A DNA stretch of 64,000 bases from Stenotrophomonas rhizophila (GTDB taxonomy: Bacteria > Pseudomonadota > Gammaproteobacteria > Xanthomonadales > Xanthomonadaceae): NCBI RefSeq assembly GCF_007667275.1, contig NZ_VDQT01000004.1, positions 1-64,000 of the forward strand. Direction: 5' to 3'. Numbering within the stretch: position 1 is the first letter of the stretch; every line of letters begins with the position of its first letter. The translations under genes and the position numbers were made by a program. Under the pieces are notes generated by a model. That model had not been told where the DNA came from. It did no database searches and worked only from the letters and a program-made list of their open reading frames with translations. Below, in pieces: positions 1-7,457 of this stretch.

Positions 1-28
1 GAGGTCTTTTCGTCGAAGCGAGCCGCCT

Positions 29-163
29 ATTATGTCAGGCTTTTCGTTTCCGTCAACACCTTCGTTTGAAGGATGTTGCCGCCGCTTTGGCTTGGTGTTC
101 ACCGGGGTGAAGACCGCGTCGCAGCGAGGGAGCGAATACTAAAGACTTCTCGAAATTCGTCAA
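29..163 (-). promoter_or_regulatory. Tandem sigma70 promoters, probably of an rRNA operon to the left
   Basis: Read on the minus strand, the first promoter has -35 TTGACG (158-163), a 16-bp spacer and -10 TAGTAT (136-141). The second has -35 TTGACG (51-56), a 16-bp spacer and -10 CATAAT (29-34), followed by a GC-rich stretch like a stringent-response discriminator. An A-rich tract lies just upstream of the first -35. Tandem strong promoters of this form usually drive stable RNA operons. The transcribed gene lies outside the window, so the rRNA assignment is inference. Confidence 0.55.
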
Positions 164-308
164 GCGCTTTTTTTCAAATCGTACCGAGCAACGGTCGGTA
201 CCGGCCGTGGGTGGGCACTGCGCCAACGGCGATGCGCAGCCCGCGCGTTGCGCGCGCTGCGCAGGGCTGCCAACAATGCAGCTTCTTGTGGTCAGGGAAG
301 CATGCGTC

Positions 309-1496
309 ATGCCTGCGGTTGCCAAGCGTTCGTTGTTGCGCGATCTCTCATTGCCCTCCGTGGTCGCCGGCTTCATTACCGTGCTGGTCGGCTTCGCCAG
401 TTCCGCGGTGATCGTGTTCCAGGCGGCACGGGCGGTCGGGGCGACACAGGCGCAGATCGCATCCTGGATGTGGGCGTTGGGCCTGGGCATGGGCGTGACC
501 TGTATCGGGCTGTCGCTGCGCTACCGCGTGCCGGTGGTGACGGCATGGTCGACCCCGGGCGCGGCGATGCTGGTGGTGGGGACCGGCGCGGTGGCCTACA
601 GCGATGCCATCGGCGCATTCGTACTGGCCGCGGTGCTGGGCGTGCTGGCCGGCTTCTCCGGGTTGTTCGCCAAGGTGATGCGCCGTGTGCCGATGGCGCT
701 GGCCGCCGGCATGCTGGCCGGCGTCCTGCTGCGCTTCGGGCTGGATGTGTTCGTCTCGATGGGTACGCAGCTGGGCATGGCGCTGGCGATGTTCGCCACC
801 TGGCTGGTGGGGCGCCGGCTGTTCCCCCGCTACGCGGTGATCGCCACCCTGCTGGTGGGCGTGGGCGTTGCCGCCGCGCAGGGCCTGCTGCATGCCGAAC
901 AGCTGCGGTTGGAACTGGCCGTGCCGGTGTTCACCTGGCCCACCCTGTCATGGCCGGCGGTGTTCGGCATCGCCCTGCCCCTTTTCGTGGTCACCATGGC
1001 CTCGCAGAACATTCCCGGCGTAGCGGTGATCCGTGCCTCGGGATACGACACCCCCATCTCCCCGGTGATCGGCTGGATCGGCGTGGTCAATACGGTATTG
1101 GCGCCCTTCGGTGCCTATGGGCTCAACCTGGCCGCGATCACCGCGGCCATCTGCATGGGGCGCGAGGCGCATGAGGATCCGGCCCGGCGCTACACCGCAG
1201 CCGTGGCTGCTGGTGCCTTCTACATCGTGGTGGGTCTGTTCGGTGCCACGGTGGCAGCGGTGTTCGCTGCCTTTCCGAAGGAACTGGTGGCCTGCGTGGC
1301 CGGCATCGCGCTGTTCGGCACCATTGCCAACAGCCTGGCGATGGCGCTGCGTGAGGAAACCGACCGCGAGGCGGCGCTGGTCACCTTCCTGGTGACGGCC
1401 TCGGGGCTGTCGCTGGGCGGGATCGGGTCGGCGTTCTGGGGGCTGGTGGCTGGCGGGATCTGTCTGGTGGCATTGCGGCCACGGGGTGATGGGTGA
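309..1496 (+). CDS. benE: BenE-family benzoate/H+ symporter-like transporter
   Basis: This 395-residue protein is hydrophobic almost throughout, with about twelve predicted membrane segments and the BenE/YdcO layout (glycine/alanine-rich helices, a TWSTPGAA-like stretch near residue 80, and MASQNIPGVAV around residue 235). BenE proteins are inner-membrane carriers linked to benzoate uptake, although many homologues have no proven substrate. No benzoate catabolic gene is nearby, so the substrate is unknown. I chose the ATG at 309 because the family begins just before SLPSVVAGF; the longer reading frame starting at 207 adds a Cys/Arg-rich stretch unlike a transporter N-terminus. The gene converges on the transglycosylase fusion, with a SMAG hairpin between them. 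Confidence 0.8.
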   Translation: MPAVAKRSLLRDLSLPSVVAGFITVLVGFASSAVIVFQAARAVGATQAQIASWMWALGLGMGVTCIGLSLRYRVPVVTAWSTPGAAMLVVGTGAVAYSDAIGAFVLAAVLGVLAGFSGLFAKVMRRVPMALAAGMLAGVLLRFGLDVFVSMGTQLGMALAMFATWLVGRRLFPRYAVIATLLVGVGVAAAQGLLHAEQLRLELAVPVFTWPTLSWPAVFGIALPLFVVTMASQNIPGVAVIRASGYDTPISPVIGWIGVVNTVLAPFGAYGLNLAAITAAICMGREAHEDPARRYTAAVAAGAFYIVVGLFGATVAAVFAAFPKELVACVAGIALFGTIANSLAMALREETDREAALVTFLVTASGLSLGGIGSAFWGLVAGGICLVALRPRGDG

Positions 1497-1510
1497 TGTC
1501 GGGCTACTGG

Positions 1511-1534
1511 GAGCCGGGCAGAGCCCGGCGCTAC
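1511..1534 (-). repeat. SMAG/REP hairpin
   Basis: On the minus strand this begins GTAGCGCCGGGCTC and continues into its inverted complement. It has the GTAG head and roughly 23-nt stem-loop of Stenotrophomonas SMAG repeats. It lies between two convergent genes and may end transcription from both sides. Confidence 0.8.
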
Positions 1535-1550
1535 GTTACGGGCGCGGTGG

Positions 1551-3728
1551 TTACAGGGGCCTGGTTGCCAGGGTCTGCTGGAGGACGTGGCGTGCACCGG
1601 GGGCCAGGGTGATGACGTCCGGGCCGGCGTTGGCCGCTTCCAGGCAGACGTAGTTGCGCCAGCCTGCCCCGACGTCGGCCATCTTCGCGGCGCCGGCTTC
1701 ACCCGGATTCCAGGCGACCAGCGAGCGGCTGCCCTGGGTGGTGATCTCGATGCTGCGCTTCAGCCCCGGATCCTTCAGCAGGTAACGGCCACCCGCCTGC
1801 GTGTAGATGCGGTCGCTGCGGCCGGGGTCGCGCGGGTCGTTGAGCGACCAGTCGCCCTGCTGGGTACGCGGGGTGGCGTAGTTCTCGAACTTGTCCAGGT
1901 AGGTCAGGCCGTCCAGGCCGGACACGCTGACCTGCATCGCGTCACTGACCCGGAAATAGTTGTGCAGGGCCTGGGTGAAGGTCACTGGTTGCGTGCCCAC
2001 GTTTTCGGTGACCAGGCGCTGATCGAGCGTGCGGCCGATGCGCAGCTGCATGCTCAGGCGCAGGTCGAGGTTCTCCAGCACCGGCGGGGTCAGGGTCAGC
2101 ACGACGCTGCCGTCGGCGTCGCGCTGGGCGCTCTGCAGGGTCCACGGCACGTTGCGTACGAAGCCATGCGACGGCACGTCACTGCCCTGCCCCTGCTTGC
2201 CGAAGTACGGCCAGCACACCGGGCTGCCGCCGCGGATCGGGGTGGGCAGCGCCTGCGCGGTGGGCGACAGCCACAGCACGTCCTGCCCGCCCTTGGGAGT
2301 GAAGGACAACAGCTGGCCGCCGAATACCGAGATCGCGGCGGTGGCCAGCGGGGTTTCCACCTTCCAGGCCGGGAAGCCCTGGATGTCGACGATGCTCAGC
2401 CCTTCCAGCTTCGGCAGCGCGGCGCTGGGCGCGGCCGGTGACTGCACCAGGCGGGCATGGTTGGGCGGCAGGGAGAACACGGTGCTGTCGGGCATGGCAG
2501 TGGTTGTCTTGGGGAGAGGGGGCGCGCTGCGCAGCGCGGTCAGGATGCGTTGGCCGGCAAGGCCATCGGGGTCGGGCCAGCCCAGCGCCTGCTGTTCGAC
2601 CTGGATGGCGCGCCGGGTGGCCGTGCCGACCATGCCGTCGGCGGCGCCGATGTCGTGCCCGCGTCCGAGCAGCAGGGTCTGCAGCTCGCGCCGCTCGGTG
2701 CGGCCGATGCCGGGGTCGTCGGTGGGCCAGGCCGCCACGATGCCGGGGCCACCGCGCAGGCGGTCGGCCAGGGTGGCGATGGCCAGCGCATAGCTCTCGG
2801 CGGCGTTGTAGGCGTAGATCGCGTCGTAGTTGCGGAACACCAGCCAGGCCGGGCCGTTGGCCCCGGTAGGCAGCAACAGCGCCGCATTGGCGTCGTCGGG
2901 CAGCCCGGCAGGGGCGAGCGCGCCGCCGGCGATCGGGACGATGCCCTGCGCGCGCCAGGCCGACAACGGCTTGCGGTTGGTGCGGCCGGCCTGGCTAGCA
3001 TTGAAGCCTGCGGGAATCTTTACCTCGATGCCCCACGGCTGGCCGGTGCGCCAGCCGGCCTGCTTGAGGTAGTTGGCGGTGGACGCCAGCGCGTCGGGGA
3101 TGCTGGCGACCAGGTCGCGGCGGCCATCGCCGTCGCCGTCCACGGCGATGCGCGCGTAGGTGGAGGGCATGAACTGGGTATGCCCGAAGGCGCCGGCCCA
3201 GGAACCGGTCAGGCCGTCGGCGCTCAGATCGCCGGCATCCAGCAGCTTGAGCAGTGCCAGCAGCTCGCCGCGGAAGAACGGCTGGCGGCGGCCATTGCAG
3301 GACAGGGTGGCCAGCGACTGCAGCAGCGGGCGCTTGCCGAACACGCGGCCGTAATCGCTCTCCACGCCCCATACCGCCACGATGGTGGCCGGATCGACGC
3401 CGTACTGGGCCGAGACGGTCGCCAGCAGGTCACGGTGCTGCAGCAGGCGTGCCCGACCATCGTCGACCCGCTGGGTGTCGACCAGTGCGGCCAGGTAATC
3501 CCACAGCGGGGTGGTGAACTCCGGCTGCGCATCCAGCAGCGGCAGCACGCTCAGGTCCGGGGTGAGGCCAGCGGTGAGCCGGGTGAACCCGGCCGCACTG
3601 ACGCCCTGTTTCAGCGCCTGCGGCTGCAGGGTGGCCAGGCAGCGATCGAAGTCATCCTGCGGCGCGGCGACGACCGGGCCGCTGGCCAGCCAGAGCGCGC
3701 CCAGCAGACTGCCTGTGAATGGCCTCAT
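1551..3728 (-). CDS. Secreted lytic murein transglycosylase fused to a hexose-6-phosphate mutarotase-like domain
   Basis: The 725-residue protein starts with a Sec signal peptide (about 1-22). An MltB-type lytic transglycosylase domain follows (about 25-320), with the expected catalytic glutamate in GVESDYG (E123) and GAFGHTQFMPST at about 179-190. A short peptidoglycan-binding repeat lies at about 340-400. A proline/alanine linker leads to a YeaD-type D-hexose-6-phosphate mutarotase domain (about 440-720) with GGSPVCWPYFG at 500-510 and candidate catalytic residues H521, H589 and E697. The first part cleaves the peptidoglycan glycan strand to give 1,6-anhydro ends. YeaD enzymes interconvert sugar-phosphate anomers in the cytoplasm, so export of this domain is odd. 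The frame is open throughout, so this is a real fusion in the sequence as given. Its outer-envelope substrate is unknown. Confidence 0.85.
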   Translation of the reverse strand: MRPFTGSLLGALWLASGPVVAAPQDDFDRCLATLQPQALKQGVSAAGFTRLTAGLTPDLSVLPLLDAQPEFTTPLWDYLAALVDTQRVDDGRARLLQHRDLLATVSAQYGVDPATIVAVWGVESDYGRVFGKRPLLQSLATLSCNGRRQPFFRGELLALLKLLDAGDLSADGLTGSWAGAFGHTQFMPSTYARIAVDGDGDGRRDLVASIPDALASTANYLKQAGWRTGQPWGIEVKIPAGFNASQAGRTNRKPLSAWRAQGIVPIAGGALAPAGLPDDANAALLLPTGANGPAWLVFRNYDAIYAYNAAESYALAIATLADRLRGGPGIVAAWPTDDPGIGRTERRELQTLLLGRGHDIGAADGMVGTATRRAIQVEQQALGWPDPDGLAGQRILTALRSAPPLPKTTTAMPDSTVFSLPPNHARLVQSPAAPSAALPKLEGLSIVDIQGFPAWKVETPLATAAISVFGGQLLSFTPKGGQDVLWLSPTAQALPTPIRGGSPVCWPYFGKQGQGSDVPSHGFVRNVPWTLQSAQRDADGSVVLTLTPPVLENLDLRLSMQLRIGRTLDQRLVTENVGTQPVTFTQALHNYFRVSDAMQVSVSGLDGLTYLDKFENYATPRTQQGDWSLNDPRDPGRSDRIYTQAGGRYLLKDPGLKRSIEITTQGSRSLVAWNPGEAGAAKMADVGAGWRNYVCLEAANAGPDVITLAPGARHVLQQTLATRPL

Positions 3729-3783
3729 TGGCGGTGATCCTTGCAGCCAAGTGGACCTGCATCATAGCGGCAAGCCGCGCGGT

Positions 3784-4758
3784 TCAGGCCCGTTGCAGCA
3801 GGCGCAGGCCGAATGCGGGATCGGTCGCATCCCATTGCATGCGCACCTTCAGGCCGGCTTCGGCGATGAGCGCGGCGAAGCTCGCCTCGGTGTACTTGTG
3901 GCTGTACTCGACAGTCATGGCTTCACCTTCGGCGAAATCAAAGCGGCGTCCATCGACGTGGACCTGCTGGGCGCGACGGCTGACCAGTTCGGTTTCGATG
4001 CGCAGGCGCGGCACGCTGTAACGGGCCCGGTGCTCGAAGCCATCGAGATCGAAATCACTGCCGATTTCGCGGTTGAGGCGTTGCAGCAGGTTGAGGGTGA
4101 ACGCGGCGGTGACCCCGGCAGCATCGTTGTAGGCTGCCTCGATCAGTGCCGGGTCCTTGTGCAGGTCGATGCCGATCAACGCCATGCCATTGCCGCCCAT
4201 GGTCTGGCGCATGGCATCCAGCAGCGCCACCGCGTCGTCGTGGGCGAAGTTGCCCAGCGTGGAGCCGGGGAAGAACAGCAACCGCCGCGCCGGCTCGCGC
4301 TGCGGCTCGGGCAGCTCGACGGGGCGGGTGAAGTCGGCGCAGACCGGCAGCATCTCGATCTCCGGCAACGCTTCGGCGAGCCGGGCCACGCTGTCGAGCA
4401 GGGCCGCGCGCGAGATCTCGATCGGGGTGTAGGCGACCGGATCGGGCAGCGCGTGCAGCAGCAGTTCGGTCTTGCGGCCACTGCCACTGCCCAGTTCGAC
4501 CACGTGCAGGCGCGCACCGACGGCGCGCGCGATCTCGCTCGAGACCTGCTGCAGCAGGCGCAGTTCGGTGCGCGTGGGGTAGTACTCGGGCTGGCGGGTG
4601 ATCTGTTCGAACAGCTGCGAGCCACGCGCATCGTAGAAATACTTGGACGGCAACTGGCGCGGATGCTGCGACAGGCCATGCAGGATGTCGGCGGTGATCC
4701 GCGCGCGATCGGGCTGCAGGTCGGTCAACGCATCCAGGGCATCACTCACGGTACTCAT
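3784..4758 (-). CDS. egtD: L-histidine N-alpha-methyltransferase EgtD
   Basis: The 324-residue protein has the EgtD/DUF2260 fold: SKYFYDARGSQLFEQI near the N-terminus, the SAM-binding VELGSGSGRKTELLL at about 86-100, and FFPGSTLGNF at about 161-170. EgtD transfers three methyl groups from S-adenosylmethionine to histidine to make hercynine, the first committed step of ergothioneine synthesis. Its ATG overlaps the egtB stop codon by four bases (ATGA), so the two are translationally coupled with egtB first. No egtC or egtE is nearby. Later steps must use genes elsewhere or an alternative sulfur donor. Confidence 0.92.
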   Translation of the reverse strand: MSTVSDALDALTDLQPDRARITADILHGLSQHPRQLPSKYFYDARGSQLFEQITRQPEYYPTRTELRLLQQVSSEIARAVGARLHVVELGSGSGRKTELLLHALPDPVAYTPIEISRAALLDSVARLAEALPEIEMLPVCADFTRPVELPEPQREPARRLLFFPGSTLGNFAHDDAVALLDAMRQTMGGNGMALIGIDLHKDPALIEAAYNDAAGVTAAFTLNLLQRLNREIGSDFDLDGFEHRARYSVPRLRIETELVSRRAQQVHVDGRRFDFAEGEAMTVEYSHKYTEASFAALIAEAGLKVRMQWDATDPAFGLRLLQRA

Positions 4759-6044
4759 GCGGCATCCTTGGCCAGGCGCAGGCCGGCGAACTGCCAGCGC
4801 GCCGACGGTGCGAAGAAATTACGGTAGCTGGGACGGATGTGGTCAGCCGGGGTGGCGCAGCTGCCACCGCGCAGCACCCACTGGCCGCACATGAACTTGC
4901 CGTTGTATTCGCCGAGGTTGCCCTCGAACGTGCGGAAGCCGGGATAGGCGCCGTAGGCGCTGCTGGTCCATTCCCAGACATCGCCGAACAGCTGCGACGG
5001 GTGTCCGGGGGCGGCATCCTCGCGCGGCGCGGCCGGGTGCAGGGCGTCGTTGTCGGCAAAGTTGCCCGCCAGTGGCGTACCACGCGCTGCCGCTTCCCAC
5101 TCGAATTCGGTCGGTAGCCGAGCACCAGCCCAGCGCGCATAGGCGTCGGCCTCGAAGTAGCTGAGGTGGCAGACCGGGGCATCCGGGTCGAGCGGGCGCC
5201 AGCCGGCCAGCGCGAACTCGCGGTCGAGCGCCTCGTTCCAGTACAGCGGGTGCTGCCAGTGCTCCTGCTGGCACAGGGTCCAGCCCTCGCTCATCCAGTG
5301 GCCCGGTTCACGGTAGCCGCCGGCCTCGACGAACTGGCGGAACTCGGCGTTGCTGACCGGGCGGCTGGCCAGCGCGTGCGCCGGGACCAGCACGCGATGC
5401 ACCGGCGATTCGTTGTCATAGGCGAAATCGGGATGGGCGGGCCAGGCGGGCGCGCCGATCTCGATGATCTGCTCGGCACGGGCGATCCAGGTCAGCGGCG
5501 ATGCGCTGCCGCCCGGGTGGGCCAGATCGTCGCGGTAGGCCGGTTGCAGCGGATTGCTCCACAGCGCGTGCTTAATGTCGGTGAGCAGCAGCTCCTGGTG
5601 CTGCTGTTCGTGGTGCAGCCCCAGCAGCAACTGGCGTCGCGCCTGCTCATCCAGGGTGTCGGCCTGCAGCGCGGCGATCACGCGCTGGTCGACCACGCTG
5701 CGGAACTGCAGCACCTCGTCCAGCGAAGGGCGCGACAGCAGTCCCCGTTGCGGCCGCGCATGCGCCGGGCCGATGCTCTGGTAATAGCTGTTGAACAGGT
5801 AATGCCAGTCTGCGTCGAACGGCGCGTATGCCGGCAGCGATGCCAGCACGAAGCGCTCGAAGAACCAGGTGGTGTGCGCCAGGTGCCACTTGGTGGGGCT
5901 GGCATCGGGCATGCTCTGCACCATGGCATCTTCGGCACTGAGCGGCGCGGCCAGCGCCACGCTGCGGGCACGCACCTTGGCGTAGCGGGCTGCCAGCGCG
6001 GTAGCGGCGGCAGCGGTTCGGGACGGGGCAGCGACGGCGTTCAT
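4755..6044 (-). CDS. egtB: Hercynine oxygenase / sulfoxide synthase EgtB
   Basis: This 429-residue protein pairs an N-terminal DinB-like four-helix domain with a C-terminal formylglycine-generating-enzyme-like domain, as in EgtB. The iron ligands are visible as the histidine in KWHLAHTTWFFE (about residue 60) and the HEQQHQE motif (about 150). The C-terminus has WVLRGGSCATP and RPSYRNFF. EgtB is a non-haem iron enzyme that joins a thiol donor (gamma-glutamylcysteine or cysteine, depending on subtype) to hercynine using oxygen. The subtype cannot be settled by eye. A GTG at 6059 would add five residues; neither start has a clear Shine-Dalgarno sequence, so I kept the ATG. Confidence 0.9.
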   Translation of the reverse strand: MNAVAAPSRTAAAATALAARYAKVRARSVALAAPLSAEDAMVQSMPDASPTKWHLAHTTWFFERFVLASLPAYAPFDADWHYLFNSYYQSIGPAHARPQRGLLSRPSLDEVLQFRSVVDQRVIAALQADTLDEQARRQLLLGLHHEQQHQELLLTDIKHALWSNPLQPAYRDDLAHPGGSASPLTWIARAEQIIEIGAPAWPAHPDFAYDNESPVHRVLVPAHALASRPVSNAEFRQFVEAGGYREPGHWMSEGWTLCQQEHWQHPLYWNEALDREFALAGWRPLDPDAPVCHLSYFEADAYARWAGARLPTEFEWEAAARGTPLAGNFADNDALHPAAPREDAAPGHPSQLFGDVWEWTSSAYGAYPGFRTFEGNLGEYNGKFMCGQWVLRGGSCATPADHIRPSYRNFFAPSARWQFAGLRLAKDAA

Positions 6045-6149
6045 CGCAGGAAGGATCACGGAGCGCGGGTGAGCGCGACGTCACGGCCCGGCGCACATCG
6101 TGTTACGCGACCGAAGTTGAATAGGCAGAGGCCGCGTGGCTGCGTGCTG

Positions 6150-6539
6150 TCAGGGCAGCGCGTCCAGATAGAACCAGCGCCCGTCGTGGCGCACGAAGCG
6201 GCTGTGTTCCTGCATCTTCACTGCACTGCCGCCGCCGATCCGGTAGCGCGCGGTGAAGCGGACCTGGGCATGTCCGGCGTCCGACTGCGTGTGCTCATGC
6301 ACGGTCAGCCCCAGCCAACGCGTGCGTTGGCCGGCGGGCTCGTCCAGCGACAGGGCCTCGGGGCGGGTATCCGGGTGCCACGTGGCCAGCAGGTAGTCGG
6401 GCAGCAGGTGCACGTAGGCGCTGTAACGCGAGCGCATCAGGGCTTCGGCGTCGGGCGCGGCGGCGCCGGCATGGTAGCGGCGGCAACACGCGGCATAGGG
6501 CTGCGGGCGTCCGCAGGGGCAGGGGTCGGGGATGGCCAT
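6150..6539 (-). CDS. YchJ-family (UPF0225) SEC-C motif protein
   Basis: The 129-residue protein opens with [18 protein letters not shown], a Cys-rich SEC-C zinc-binding motif, followed by [10 protein letters not shown] and a short NTF2-like domain ending [10 protein letters not shown]. This matches the YchJ/UPF0225 family, whose members are about 130-160 residues and have no firmly established function. It stands alone between egtB and the TauE/SafE permease and is divergent from the latter. Confidence 0.85.
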   Translation of the reverse strand: MAIPDPCPCGRPQPYAACCRRYHAGAAAPDAEALMRSRYSAYVHLLPDYLLATWHPDTRPEALSLDEPAGQRTRWLGLTVHEHTQSDAGHAQVRFTARYRIGGGSAVKMQEHSRFVRHDGRWFYLDALP

Positions 6540-6568
6540 GGGGCATTATGACCGCGGAACGGAGGGCA

Positions 6569-6590
6569 GCCGACCCACGGTCGGCGCTAC
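6569..6590 (-). repeat. SMAG/REP hairpin
   Basis: The minus strand begins GTAGCGCCGACCGTGG and folds back on itself. It lies in the divergent gap between the YchJ gene and the TauE/SafE permease, where it could affect either leader. Confidence 0.75.
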
Positions 6591-6675
6591 CGGGGTTCGC
6601 GCGATGGTCGGGAGGGCGTGGCCCGGCGTTGCCCCGAGGCGTATGCTGGCGCGCTTTCCGCCGTGATGCGCCGCC

Positions 6676-7452
6676 GTGTTCGAGCTGGTTCCCCCTGAGT
6701 TGCTGTGGTTGGTGGCGATCGCCTTCATCGCCGGGCTGGTCGACGCTGCGGTCGGTGGCGGCGGGCTGGTGCAGTTGCCCGGACTGTTCACCGTGTTGCC
6801 CCAGCAGACCCCGGCGATGCTGTTCGGCACCAACAAGTTCAGTTCGATGTTCGGCACCGCGGCGGCCGCCTTCCGTTACGCGCGCAACGTGCGCTTCCCG
6901 TGGCGACCGGTGCTGTTCGCGGCGGCCACGGCCTTCGTGTTCTCGTTCGCCGGGGCCACGGCGGTCAGCCTGCTGCCCAAGGACGCGGTACGGCCACTGG
7001 TGCTGGTGCTGCTGGTGGCGATGCTGGGCTACACACTGTGGAAGAAGGATTTCGGCGCCCTGCACCGGCCGCGCGAAATCGGCCGTAAAGAGCTTGCAAC
7101 GGCGCTGGCGATCGGCGCGGTTATCGGCTTCTACGACGGCTTCTTCGGGCCAGGCACCGGCAGCTTCCTGATCTTCCTGTTCGTGCGCTTCTTCGGGCTG
7201 GATTTCCTGCGCGCCTCGGCCGCCTCGAAGGTGGTCAACCTGGCCACCAACGTGGCCGCGATCTCGTTCTTCGTGCCGACCGGCAACATCCTGTGGCTGT
7301 TCGCCATCCCCATGGCCACCGCCAACATCATCGGTTCGGTGGTCGGGACCCGGCTGGCGCTGCGCGGCGGCACGCCGTTCATCCGCAAGCTGTTCGTGGG
7401 CCTGGTGGTGGTGCTGATCGCCCGGATGGGCTGGGACACGTTCGCCGGCTAG
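6676..7452 (+). CDS. TSUP-family (TauE/SafE) anion permease
   Basis: The 258-residue integral membrane protein has about eight hydrophobic segments and the TSUP hallmarks: GLVDAAVGGGGLVQLPGL near the N-terminus, GTNKFSSMFGT at about 54-64, and the repeated-half counterpart GFYDGFFGPGTGSFL at about 152-166. TSUP proteins move sulfite, sulfoacetate and related organosulfur anions across the inner membrane, mostly outward. The substrate here is unknown. The start is a GTG at 6676 with no strong Shine-Dalgarno sequence. The gene converges on jetC with only 5 bp between stop codons. Confidence 0.85.
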   Translation: MFELVPPELLWLVAIAFIAGLVDAAVGGGGLVQLPGLFTVLPQQTPAMLFGTNKFSSMFGTAAAAFRYARNVRFPWRPVLFAAATAFVFSFAGATAVSLLPKDAVRPLVLVLLVAMLGYTLWKKDFGALHRPREIGRKELATALAIGAVIGFYDGFFGPGTGSFLIFLFVRFFGLDFLRASAASKVVNLATNVAAISFFVPTGNILWLFAIPMATANIIGSVVGTRLALRGGTPFIRKLFVGLVVVLIARMGWDTFAG

Positions 7453-7457
7453 GCAGG

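Noticed and set aside
181..201. GTACCGAGCAACGGTCGGTAC as a SMAG upstream of benE
   Set aside because: It has the stem but no GTAG/CTAC head, so I do not count it as a full element; it may be a decayed copy.
6676..7452. Whether the gene after jetC could be JetD
   Set aside because: The product is a hydrophobic TauE/SafE permease on the opposite strand, with no nuclease motif.
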